Source: Chryseobacterium salivictor
GTDB lineage: Bacteria; Bacteroidota; Bacteroidia; Flavobacteriales; Weeksellaceae
Assembly (NCBI RefSeq): GCF_004359195.1
Contig: NZ_CP037954.1
Location: 3,038,001 to 3,102,000, forward strand
Reading direction: 5' to 3'
Length of the DNA stretch: 64,000 nucleotides
Shown here: piece by piece, positions 1-7,811 of the stretch
Position numbering within the stretch: the first letter of the stretch is position 1
Layout of the letters: each line of letters starts with the position of its first letter
Made by a program: the position numbers and the translations under genes
The notes under the pieces: model-generated
The model's input: the letters and a program-made list of their open reading frames with translations, nothing else
Databases searched by the model: none
Told to the model about the DNA's origin: nothing

Positions 1-594
1 GAACTACAAAACAAAATGTATGCTGATTATACCTTTCTTTTTATAGATATAAATAAATACGGAGTGGCATGTGGTTCTATGACGGAAACTTGTCCAGTCA
101 TGTGGGGTCATTATGGAAATAATCATTCTGGAGTCTGTTTAAAATTTGACTTTTACAATGAAAAAGAAGAACAAAACATTTGTTTTTCAAAAGAAGATAA
201 ATTAGAAATTATTGAAGTAGAATACACTAATCAACCATTAGATATCTTCAATTATAATAATGAGGAATTGAATAGCTTAATATTTACCATATTTAAAACA
301 AAATGTGAAAAATGGGCTTATGAAAAAGAAATTAGATTGGTAAACAATTCTCAAGGCTTACTAAAAATCAATAACAAATGTATAAAGCAAATTATATTTG
401 GTTGTAAAACAACAGCAAAAGATAGATATTCTATTCTCAAACTTATAGCTTGTTTAGGTTATAAAGTTGAAGAATTAATGATTGCCAAAATACAGCCTGA
501 TTCTTACGAATTGAAAATTGAAACAATGACAATGGAACATATAGCAGGAAGTGGAGTGTATTTGGATGAATTAAACGTAAAAAAACCATTTTAA
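1..594 (+). CDS. DUF2971 family protein, 5' end cut by the window
   Basis: The frame is open to the first base of the window, so the true start lies upstream; the first in-frame ATG is at 16. Family-typical stretches are visible: MWGHYGNNHSGVCLKF (about residues 29-44 counted from that ATG) and KWAYEKEIRLV (about 99-109), which match the conserved core of DUF2971 proteins. The biochemical function of this family is not established; members are frequent in mobile islands and near defence genes. Very AT-rich. A TAAC-containing repeat begins a few bases after the stop, as with other genes of this island. Family call is from recognised motifs, not a search. Confidence 0.72.
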   Translation, partial: ELQNKMYADYTFLFIDINKYGVACGSMTETCPVMWGHYGNNHSGVCLKFDFYNEKEEQNICFSKEDKLEIIEVEYTNQPLDIFNYNNEELNSLIFTIFKTKCEKWAYEKEIRLVNNSQGLLKINNKCIKQIIFGCKTTAKDRYSILKLIACLGYKVEELMIAKIQPDSYELKIETMTMEHIAGSGVYLDELNVKKPF

Positions 595-600
595 AAACTA

Positions 601-668
601 GCTATAACATGGGTAACCGTTGCACAACCCTTTAGTTTTCCAGTTATTCCAAAAAAACAAGATAAAAC
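601..668. repeat. Downstream repeat a (TAAC plus shared 18-mer)
   Basis: The stretch begins GCTATAAC right after the DUF2971 stop and contains gtaaccgttgcacaaccc at 613-630. The same 18-mer recurs exactly at 1651-1668 after the HNH-like gene, with about 40 further bases of looser similarity. It may be the 5' part of an attC-like recombination site (see findings); a simple dispersed repeat is the alternative. Confidence 0.6.
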
Positions 669-790
669 CATCTGATTGCGTGCGATTCTCGTGATATTCT
701 GCATCATTAAATATAAGTATTTCAATTCCTTTTATTAAAATAATTTAGCTATTTTTGAAAGTAATAAAGGGAGGTTTCTTCACAGACTCT
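664..790 (-). mobile_element. Remnant of an IS1182-type element, transposase 5' end and one terminus
   Basis: Read on the minus strand, a start codon near 704 opens MQNITRIARNQMVLS, close to MQHITGIARNQMIF at the start of the transposase at 6240. The upstream part, including the terminus with cacagact, matches 6240-6325 closely. Similarity ends near 664 inside the transposase frame, so only one end of a second, related copy survives. Confidence 0.7.
750..757 (+). promoter_or_regulatory. Candidate outward promoter in the IS remnant (TAnnTTTG)
   Basis: TATTTTTG fits the Bacteroidota -7 consensus and points at the HNH-like gene about 55 bases downstream. I see no clear -33 TTTG box at the expected distance, so this is a weak call. 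The same motif is in the full IS copy at 6286-6293. Confidence 0.35.
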
Positions 791-812
791 CTACATAACA
801 CCTATTGTAAAT

Positions 813-1631
813 ATGAGAGATGATTTTTCAAATAAAACTAAAGAAATTTTAGCTAAAAGAGTTGGGTACCTTTGCTCTAATCCGAATTGCAGAAAACATA
901 CAAGCGGACCTAACTCTGATCAGAATAAAGCTATTAATATCGGAATTGCAGCTCATATTACAGCGGCTTCAGCAGGAGGAGCACGATATGATGAAACTCT
1001 TTCATCATCTGAAAGACAAAGTATTGAAAATGGAATTTGGCTTTGTTCGAATTGTGCAAGTTTGATAGATAGAGATGAAACAGGTTTTACTGTCGACTTG
1101 ATAAACAATTGGAAAGATTCTACAGAAAAGCATTTGTTTGATGCGATTATGGGAAAAACAATAAAAGGAAAATTACCTTTCCTCGAAGCAGATATGCTTT
1201 GGGATTCTATTAGTCGTAATCCAATTGGTTATAGTGAAAAAAATATTGAAGTATTTGAACAACCAATTCCTGTAGGAACGGATTTATATCAATATTGGAC
1301 TTTAGAATGGAAATTAAAGTTGGTAATTTATAATAATTCAGAAGTCCCTGCGTATAATTTAGAACTTATTGAAGAAAAAGGTTCAGAATTTAGATATCTA
1401 GAAAAACTTGGAAAAATTAATAATATTAAACCATTCGATAATATTGAGCTGGAAGCAATTTATGAGAGAGAATTTCACGGCACCTCAAGTGAGGCTGATG
1501 AAGAGCTTACATCAATTCCTAAAGATTTTACGGATAAAGTTCTTTTACTAAAGTATTTTAACGACGATAGAGATGAACTAATAACTCAAGTAAATTTTGA
1601 TACAGATCGACTGATTAACAAAAAAATATAA
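813..1631 (+). CDS. HNH/treble-clef-like domain protein, possible defence effector
   Basis: 272 residues. The N-terminal third looks like a zinc-coordinating, HNH-related fold: Cys21 and Cys26 (CSNPNC), His48 in IGIAAHITAAS, then NGIWLCSNC with Cys78 and Cys81. The phrase GIAAHITAAS...ENGIWLC is a recurrent N-terminal module of proteins in defence islands and is often joined to variable partner domains. Residues from about 115 onward are unlike anything I recognise and may be a sensor or effector partner domain. It stands alone, preceded by an IS1182-end remnant and followed by a shared 3' repeat. DNA cleavage is inferred from the fold type only. Confidence 0.6.
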   Translation: MRDDFSNKTKEILAKRVGYLCSNPNCRKHTSGPNSDQNKAINIGIAAHITAASAGGARYDETLSSSERQSIENGIWLCSNCASLIDRDETGFTVDLINNWKDSTEKHLFDAIMGKTIKGKLPFLEADMLWDSISRNPIGYSEKNIEVFEQPIPVGTDLYQYWTLEWKLKLVIYNNSEVPAYNLELIEEKGSEFRYLEKLGKINNIKPFDNIELEAIYEREFHGTSSEADEELTSIPKDFTDKVLLLKYFNDDRDELITQVNFDTDRLINKKI

Positions 1632-1999
1632 AGAACGTCGCATAACATTGGTAACCGTTGCACAACCCCTGATTTTCGATGTATTCCAAAGAAAATTGAT
1701 AAAATAAACCTCTTTAAAACGATTTAACGGAGGTTTTTGTTTTTGCCGGCTAAAGTTTGCGGATTTTCGGGTTGCTTAGAAGCATGCGAATTAACCCTAA
1801 TTGAAAAGGCTATTAATAAGAGACCGGATGAACTTTTCGAAGAGCTTTACTGAAAACTGGAAGACAATAATAAATAATGAACTTATATTTGAAAAAAACT
1901 AGTTAATAACCGGAATGTATTCGATACAAGGTATTGGATATATTTGAGAGTTAGTGGCAATTTCATAGAACCCGACAAATCATAACAAAAATAAAATAA
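1632..1999. other. Gap with repeat b, IS-end-like bases and an ORF fragment
   Basis: Bases 1642-1706 repeat the element at 601-668. The following stretch up to about 1735 has an aacggaggttttt string like the IS1182 end. A plus-strand frame at about 1743-1853 reads as a gene tail (ending KRPDELFEELY then stop) without a start; I do not recognise it. GTTAGTGGCAA at 1950-1960 may mark the 5' boundary of the next gene unit. Confidence 0.45.
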
Positions 2000-2251
2000 A
2001 TGACAGAAAAAATAAATTTTGATTTTATAGAATTTATAGAATCAAAAGGTTTTAAACAAATAAATAATAACAACTTCGAATATATTTTAGAGAATTCCTT
2101 CCCTCTTCAATTAATTTTCGAAAATAATGAGTATGTCATTCCATTTACACCAGAAATACAATTTATAACTAAAATACCGACCGATAAAGAAACTGCTGAA
2201 AAATCTTTTAAGAATATTCAGGAAATTTTAGAGATTAAATTCAAAAAATAA
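2000..2251 (+). CDS. Small hypothetical protein
   Basis: 83 residues, acidic, no signal peptide or membrane segment. The sequence starts MTEKINFDFIEFIESKGFKQ and has a pattern of hydrophobic residues consistent with a small alpha/beta domain. No family is recognised. It is preceded by GTTAGTGGCAA (1950) and sits 79 bases before a small membrane protein gene with which it may be co-transcribed. ATG at 2000 is the only start with good surrounding coding character. Function unknown. Confidence 0.5.
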   Translation: MTEKINFDFIEFIESKGFKQINNNNFEYILENSFPLQLIFENNEYVIPFTPEIQFITKIPTDKETAEKSFKNIQEILEIKFKK

Positions 2252-2330
2252 ATTCTATCGCAAAAAATATACTTTTAATTCTAACTATAACCTTATTAGT
2301 ATGTAACAAACCACCAACAAAGATATTCTA

Positions 2331-2720
2331 ATGGAAAATAAAGAATTTAAAAAAAATGAACTGCAAGATTTCATTATACAGGAAGGAGATGAATTAAGAA
2401 AAAGTTTAATCGATAAACTTTTTAATTTGAATACTCTATTAAGCGCTACTTTTTTAGTTTTATTTCAATTAGATATAAAATCTTTTAACGTTATTAAAAT
2501 ATTAAATATTCTTCCTTTCTGTACAGTTATATTAATTCTACTTTATCAACTTTATGGTTTAAGAATATTGGGTTCAGCATATTATAAATTAGAAAAATGG
2601 AAAAAAGGAGATATGAATTCGTTGAAAAAAATGAATGAAAATAATCTATATATAATTTTAATCGCTATAATATTAACATTAATCGAAATTGGCTATTTAT
2701 TTTTTATATTCCTGAATTAA
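2331..2720 (+). CDS. Small membrane protein, three predicted helices
   Basis: 129 residues. Hydrophobic segments lie at about 33-50, 56-77 and 105-128, with a charged loop KLEKWKKGDMNSLKKMNE between the second and third. The charged N-terminus (about 30 residues) probably lies in the cytoplasm. No family is recognised. Small membrane proteins of this shape are frequent effectors in defence cassettes, but nothing here shows that directly. It follows the 83-residue gene and precedes the palindromic element at 2737-2895. Confidence 0.55.
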   Translation: MENKEFKKNELQDFIIQEGDELRKSLIDKLFNLNTLLSATFLVLFQLDIKSFNVIKILNILPFCTVILILLYQLYGLRILGSAYYKLEKWKKGDMNSLKKMNENNLYIILIAIILTLIEIGYLFFIFLN

Positions 2721-2736
2721 TTTGAGAAAAAACGTC

Positions 2737-2895
2737 GCACAATAACTAAGCTTTCGTTTTGTCTGCAAGGCAAGAAATGAAAGCTAGGTTTAATAAAAAG
2801 GATTCAAAAACAAAATACTAAATTTGATTTGACTAATGAAGATCTTAATTTTATAACTAATTGATTTTCAATAACAAAAAGAAACGTTAGTCAGA
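2737..2895. repeat. attC-like element c, TAAC to GTTAG
   Basis: It begins CGCACAATAAC 26 bases after the stop and ends at GTTAGTCAG (2887-2895) 20 bases before the next gene. Bases 2741-2784 form a hairpin (gctttc...gaaagc) and recur at 7538-7581 with three mismatches in 44. The layout TAAC, hairpin, GTTAG is that expected of an integron recombination site. Terminator or dispersed repeat are alternatives. Confidence 0.45.
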
Positions 2896-2914
2896 ATACT
2901 AAAACCGAAAAAAA

Positions 2915-3544
2915 ATGACACATCGATTTAGAGATGACGAAGATAAATTTATAGTAGAAGAATCAAAAGAGAATTTTGAAACTTGGACTTCAAAAGATTT
3001 TATTTCTTCAGAAATTAGAGAATCTATAAAATCAGCATCAATCCTTATAGTTCCAACAATAGGATTTAGAGAACCAAATGAACTTACATTTCCAATTGGC
3101 ACAGAAGATTTTTTTCAATACATAAAAGAAAATCTGCCAGAAAATTTCACAATCGATTTTTGTATAAATGATGATGATTATCAAGAATTAGCTTTATATA
3201 GCAATTACAGAAGACTTGGTAATTTTTTAGTAACTACAGTGGCTTTAAGTGTCTTTTTAAATTTATTATCATCTTATATCTATGATAAAGCTATAAAAGA
3301 GGATGAAAGTAAACCGCCTATCCAAATAATTAATATCGATAACTCAAAACATCAAACAATAATAAACTCTACAGAAGAAACCAAGCTTCCGAAAAAATTT
3401 TTAGAAGCACCAAAAGTAAAGTTTAGCATTACCGTAGTCGATAGAAATGGAACTTCAAAAGATTTCCATTATGAAGGTCCAGCAAAAGATGTAAAGAATA
3501 TAACGGAAGAAATAAAAAAATTATGGGATAATGAATCTAAATGA
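2915..3544 (+). CDS. Single-pass membrane protein of a two-gene unit
   Basis: 209 residues. The N-terminal 95 residues look soluble and acidic. A membrane segment follows at about 101-120 (LGNFLVTTVALSVFLNLLSS), then a C-terminal domain with a strand-rich stretch KVKFSITVVDRNGTSKDFHYEG. No family recognised. Its end overlaps the next gene by 14 bases, so translation is probably coupled. The pair is bracketed by GTTAGTCAG (2887) and CTGCTAAC (4374), suggesting that the two genes move as one unit. A membrane-anchored sensor or effector is possible but unproven. Confidence 0.55.
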   Translation: MTHRFRDDEDKFIVEESKENFETWTSKDFISSEIRESIKSASILIVPTIGFREPNELTFPIGTEDFFQYIKENLPENFTIDFCINDDDYQELALYSNYRRLGNFLVTTVALSVFLNLLSSYIYDKAIKEDESKPPIQIINIDNSKHQTIINSTEETKLPKKFLEAPKVKFSITVVDRNGTSKDFHYEGPAKDVKNITEEIKKLWDNESK

Positions 3545-4352
3545 TGTCAAACAAAAACTTTTAGAATTAGGTTCGGTAACTTTTGATTATGAAAAATTTC
3601 TAAATGAAGTTATAAACTTAAAAAAACAAGTTGTATCAGTCGGAAATGAAGATGAAGGTAAGCAACTTTGGGTTATTGAACAGATAATTGAAATTCATTT
3701 AGAATTTAACAATGTCTTCAAACTACTAAAAAGAAAGCAATATAATGACGCTTGGTGCAAACTTGAACGTATAGAAATTACATTCCATTCTTTGAAAAGA
3801 CATTTTTCATTTAACAAAACTGAATATAAACTTTACTTTATTGAAAAGTCTGTTAGAAATTTACAAGTGATTTTTCCTTACAAGCTTTTCTCAAGTATGG
3901 AAATTCTTGAGAAAGAAAAGAAATGTAGCATTTGCGATGAAATTCTTAAATTTCGTTCTCCTTGTGGACATAAAATTGGAGAAATTTATGGAGGAGAAAT
4001 ATGTTGCAGAGTAATCACAAAGTTTGACCTTTTAGGTATTGCATTAGTAGAAAATCCAGTAAATAAATATTCTGTACTTTTTGATAAAGACGGAGACCAA
4101 TATAATTATGATGTTATTATAACTCTAATAAATTCATTACCAAATGCTTATCATCCTTGGGAATTAATAATACAAAATAAATATCATCCACACATTAATT
4201 TTAATAATATCAAAAATGAAGATGCTTGTCCTTGCGGTTCTGGAATTGATTATATTGAGTGCTGTAAAAAAGAAAAAGGTGTAAAACATTTACATTATAG
4301 ATTTATAGTTAAAGACCAAAAAAGCAGAAAACAAACCAATATAAGTAAATAG
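3531..4352 (+). CDS. SEC-C motif protein with an internal zinc-ribbon-like cluster
   Basis: 273 residues. A Cys/His cluster occurs at about 132-159 (CSIC, then SPCGH, then ICC), likely a structural metal site. The C-terminus carries a SEC-C motif, CPCGSGIDYIECC at 233-245, the zinc-binding tail known from SecA and from many otherwise unrelated proteins. The N-terminal 110 residues are helical and unrecognised. The start overlaps the preceding membrane protein gene by 14 bases. SEC-C tails recur in toxin- and defence-associated proteins; the role here is unknown. Confidence 0.65.
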   Translation: MNLNDVKQKLLELGSVTFDYEKFLNEVINLKKQVVSVGNEDEGKQLWVIEQIIEIHLEFNNVFKLLKRKQYNDAWCKLERIEITFHSLKRHFSFNKTEYKLYFIEKSVRNLQVIFPYKLFSSMEILEKEKKCSICDEILKFRSPCGHKIGEIYGGEICCRVITKFDLLGIALVENPVNKYSVLFDKDGDQYNYDVIITLINSLPNAYHPWELIIQNKYHPHINFNNIKNEDACPCGSGIDYIECCKKEKGVKHLHYRFIVKDQKSRKQTNISK

Positions 4353-4373
4353 AAAAAAAAGAGATAAGTACTA

Positions 4374-4611
4374 CTGCTAACAAGGCAGAGGACTGATATG
4401 TTAGTGAAGACTATTAATCTTTAAAGGTATTTCTAGTTCACCTCTGTCTTGTTTATTTAAAGGTATTAATTTTATGATTGTAAAGTAAAGAAGGGTTTTG
4501 CGTCAGGCGGGCTGAAGTGCAAAATTCAAGTGTAGTTTTTCAATTGAACTTTAATAATAAATTGAACTTTTGTGCTTCGATTTTCCGCCCGAACGCAAAG
4601 CCCAGAAACGT
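4374..4611. repeat. Palindrome-rich attC-like region split from its GTTAGC end by an IS
   Basis: CTGCTAAC at 4374-4381 is followed by a 13-base inverted repeat (4379-4391 with 4441-4453, one mismatch) and by a larger imperfect palindrome with arms near 4493-4528 and 4562-4603 (gggttttgcg...cgcaaagccc). The IS1182-type element begins at 4612. Removing it joins this region to GTTAGCGGAA (6328-6337), so the GCTAAC and GTTAGC ends would be exact complements. Confidence 0.5.
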
Positions 4612-4701
4612 CAGGCTGTGAAAAAACCCAGCTTTCCAATAATTCTCAAAGAAAATTGTCCTTTCACAGCTCAATAAACTCGTTTTAAGAAGGACTATTT
4701 T

Positions 4702-6240
4702 TTAGGCGGCAACTGTTAATCTATTTTCCAAAGGGGCTAAAATAAACGCAAAACACGTCACTCTAAAAACAAAACAAGCTTTCGCTTTGTAAGGTGACTT
4801 CCAGTTTTTCAATTTTGCAATTAATTCCGGAACTCCCAGAATATTTATCGTGCGTTTGATGTTGTACACCAACATGATTAAACTGTGTTCGCCATTTACT
4901 TTTTCTAATCCCGTTAAATTCGTGTGATTATAACCCCATTGTCTTTTGATGGTGCCGAAGATATGTTCATTGATTTCTTGTCGCTTTCGATATAATTGAC
5001 CATTTTCTCGATAACGCTGATTGTTTTCTTCCACCGCACCCGCATATTGACTTCTCTCAATCTCCCTTCCATCCTTTCTACTCGTACAAAGCGATTTTAC
5101 CGGACATTCTTTGCAGGATGGAGTTCGATATTTTTTGAAGTCGTAACTGTCGCGTTCTCGTGTCTTTTTGTGCCATTTTCCAGTAGTTCTTAACATTTCT
5201 CCTTGTGGACATTGGTACGTGTCGGCCTCTTCATTGTAAGTAAAATTGGCCACTAAATAATCTTTCGTGGTCCCGTTTTCATTTGAGTTGACCAAAGTTG
5301 GATATGCAACAATAGTTCTGATGTTTTCTTCTTTGCATTTCGTGATCTCCCGACCATTGTGATAACCTTTGTCCACCAAAGCAGTGAAGGTTTCAACGCC
5401 CAAATTCTTCTTAGTTTCAATTGCAATTCTACTCAAAGCATTACGGTCATTGCGATTGATGGTGTGGGTAGCAACAACCAGATTATATTGAGCATCCACA
5501 GCTGCCTGATATTATAACTTACTTCTACCACCTGTCCCTGAACCAATAGTGCTCTGGAATCTTCATCAGTAGTACTAATTTGAGGTTCACCGCTCGCTTT
5601 TAATTTTTCATCTAAGACTTCATAGCGAACTTTATTCTTCTTCAAACGCTCTATTTTTTCCTGAATATTGGTAATCTTCTCGCTGTTTTCCGCATCATCA
5701 TTCTGAGCCAGTTCATCCAGATACTGTTGTGTTTTTTCTTCAATGTAAGCCAAGTGTTTATCTATTTTTCTTTGATTAAAATTGGCTTTCTTGCTATTGT
5801 GGGCTCTGCTTTTAGTACCATCAAAGGCAATCGTTTCTCCTGCAATCAAATCGGTATCTTTCAGAAAAGCAACGAAAACTTTAAACAGCTTTTTTAAGCC
5901 GGAAGGATTATTTTTTCTAAAATCAGAAATGCTGTGGTAATTAGGTACCAGTCCAAACAAAAGCCATTGCAGTTCAATATTGCGAACACATTCTTTTTCG
6001 AGCGTGCGTGAGCTTCTAAGTCCATTGAGATAACCATATAAATATATTTTGAGAAATGTTTGCGTATTTGAAACTTGGTCGACCCTCCATTTTTAGCGTT
6101 TGCAGTTCAAAACCTAATGCTTTTAAATTGATATTCTCCACAAAAGCATCGATAAAGCGAACCGAATTATCTTCAGAAATCCTTTCTTCAAAACTCGTGA
6201 AAATCATTTGATTGCGGGCTATCCCAGTGATGTGTTGCAT
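4702..6240 (-). pseudogene. IS1182-type transposase, two frameshifts
   Basis: Three minus-strand frames together give one DDE transposase. The start is MQHITGIARNQMIFTSFEERIS at 6240. The frame is lost near 6060-6070, just after GRPSF, and resumes as LKIYLYGYLNGLRSSRTLEK. It is lost again near 5508, where an expected IQAAVDAQYN reads IRQLWMLNI; one missing C would restore it. The last frame, 5499-4702, has the family-typical VDKGYHNGREI, the four-cysteine CKECPVKSLC cluster and a tail region NEHIFGTIKRQWGY. As read it cannot make a full protein, so the copy should be immobile on its own. Confidence 0.85.
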
Positions 6241-6285
6241 TATTAAATATACGAATTTTCTCCCGTATTATTAAAATAATTTAGC

Positions 6286-6293
6286 TATTTTTG
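6286..6293 (+). promoter_or_regulatory. Candidate outward promoter at the IS end (TAnnTTTG)
   Basis: TATTTTTG lies upstream of the transposase start and points out of the IS into the gene at 6363. No convincing -33 box is seen. An identical motif is kept in the solo IS end before the HNH-like gene. Confidence 0.35.
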
Positions 6294-6362
6294 AAAGTAA
6301 TAAACGGAGGTTTTTTCACAGACTGACGTTAGCGGAAATAATTTCACAACACATCTACCATA

Positions 6363-7523
6363 ATGACTAACTATTTAAATATAATATTTAATCCACAAAT
6401 TAGATATGAAAAAATATTCGAAGTAATGAGAGACCGAAGAAAAGGTGGGTTATCTCATGAAATTTATGAGGAATTTATAGATTCAATAAAATCATTACCT
6501 CCACTTCATTTAATTCAACAATCAGATTTTTTAATTTTTGAAAAATTTAAATTATCTGATATTTCTGAAACGGATCATCAGAATTTGATAAAAGAAGTGA
6601 TGCGTCGTGGAATTTTAGACAGTAAAAAATGTTGGCATCCAGACGCAAATACAGATACATGTAATCTTGATGAAAATGGAAATATTGTAATTAGTGCAGC
6701 TCATTCTCTTCAAAATAATGGTATATTAAGTACGATTGCTGAACATGGACATGTAATGAGCTATGCTTTTGACAAAAGTGAAATTGAAGGTAGTAGATTA
6801 GGCAGAAATTTAGCTTCAATTTTCTGGGGATTTTGCAATAAACATGACGCAATATTTTATCCAATCGAAACTAATCCATATAATAATACAGCTGAACAAA
6901 ATTTTTTGTTTGCATACAGGGCTTTTGTAGTATCTTCACATAAAAAATTGGAAGTATCAACTTGGATTAACTACGGTGAACAATCAGAAAATGATATTCT
7001 TCAAAATAAAAAAATATTTGATGATGCCATTTTAAATAAAAATTATTCTGTAATAAAAACTGAAGTTATAGAATTAGAGTTATTCTATCCAATAGCGGTA
7101 TCATCGTCATTTTATTTAGATTATGATTTTAATGGTAATTTAATTCCACATTCAGATGATAGAATGGAAGATATTTATATAACACTTTTCCCTACTGCAA
7201 ATAATAAAACACTATTTTTGGTTAGTTATTTCGAGCAAGATTCACACTTATACAAAAATTTAGTTACTCAATTAAAAGAACGAGATAATTTAAAGTCAGA
7301 TATTTCTATACTAATTGCAGCACATACTGAAAACGTTTATTTCAATCCAATATATTATAAAACATTTATTGACCAGCATAGTGAAGATATTCTAAAACTG
7401 ATACACGAAACTCAATTTGATTTCGCTAGAATCGATGAAAATGGAAATGTTACAAACAATATATCGCTAACACCAAATAATTACTTAAACAATATTTATA
7501 ATGTCAATTTTTTTGGATATTAA
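6363..7523 (+). CDS. Cys/His-rich protein of unknown function, single-gene cassette
   Basis: 386 residues, soluble. Putative metal ligands are Cys90 and His92 (KKCWHPDA), Cys100, His114 (ISAAHSLQ), Cys158 and His161 (GFCNKHDAIF). The order Cys, Cys, His, Cys-x2-His with the NGNIVISAAHSLQ phrase suggests an HNH-like or treble-clef nuclease module in the first half; the second half (about 200-386) is unrecognised. The gene stands alone, flanked by exact 9-base inverted copies TTAGCGGAA (6329) and TTCCGCTAA (7531), as expected for the two ends of one integron-type cassette. Nuclease activity is a guess from motif layout. Confidence 0.5.
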   Translation: MTNYLNIIFNPQIRYEKIFEVMRDRRKGGLSHEIYEEFIDSIKSLPPLHLIQQSDFLIFEKFKLSDISETDHQNLIKEVMRRGILDSKKCWHPDANTDTCNLDENGNIVISAAHSLQNNGILSTIAEHGHVMSYAFDKSEIEGSRLGRNLASIFWGFCNKHDAIFYPIETNPYNNTAEQNFLFAYRAFVVSSHKKLEVSTWINYGEQSENDILQNKKIFDDAILNKNYSVIKTEVIELELFYPIAVSSSFYLDYDFNGNLIPHSDDRMEDIYITLFPTANNKTLFLVSYFEQDSHLYKNLVTQLKERDNLKSDISILIAAHTENVYFNPIYYKTFIDQHSEDILKLIHETQFDFARIDENGNVTNNISLTPNNYLNNIYNVNFFGY

Positions 7524-7530
7524 TTATTAC

Positions 7531-7581
7531 TTCCGCTAATAACTAAGCTTTAGTTTTGTCTGAAAGACAAGAAATGAAAGC
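7531..7581. repeat. Downstream repeat d with TTCCGCTAA and hairpin
   Basis: TTCCGCTAATAAC starts 8 bases after the stop. Bases 7538-7581 match 2741-2784 at 41 of 44 positions and fold into a hairpin around ttgtctgaaagacaa. It is the 3' partner of TTAGCGGAA at 6329. The remainder of the gap to 7811 shows no gene. Confidence 0.6.
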
Positions 7582-7811
7582 CCGCTGTGGCACTATTAGA
7601 ATTCGGCAATCTCTCCAGTGTATTTTGAATGTGCGATGTTTAAGGATGCAATGGGTGGGAATACCTATTATTTTAATGCCAGTAAGTAATGATAGTCGGA
7701 TAATATTGGCAAATGATACAAAAATAACTTAGTATTCGTTTCTTGCAATTTTTGTATCTTCGAATATTATTGTATTAGTAACCATTGCGATAAATTTGTA
7801 ATTGAAAATAG

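Larger units (their letters stand above)
4612..6325 (-). mobile_element. IS1182-type insertion sequence, degenerate
   Basis: Near-perfect terminal inverted repeats are visible: caggctgtgaaaaaacc at the left end and ggttttttcacagactg at the right. The flanking ACGT (4608-4611 and 6326-6329) looks like a 4-bp target duplication, although ACGT is self-complementary and could instead extend the inverted repeats. Length about 1.7 kb, usual for the group. The single transposase gene is broken. Confidence 0.8.

Noticed and set aside
2245..2331. Frame reading as a lipoprotein leader (KNILLILTITLLVCNKPP)
   Set aside because: It has a lipobox-like LLVC but no start codon and ends after eight further residues. 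Possibly a remnant; too weak to call.
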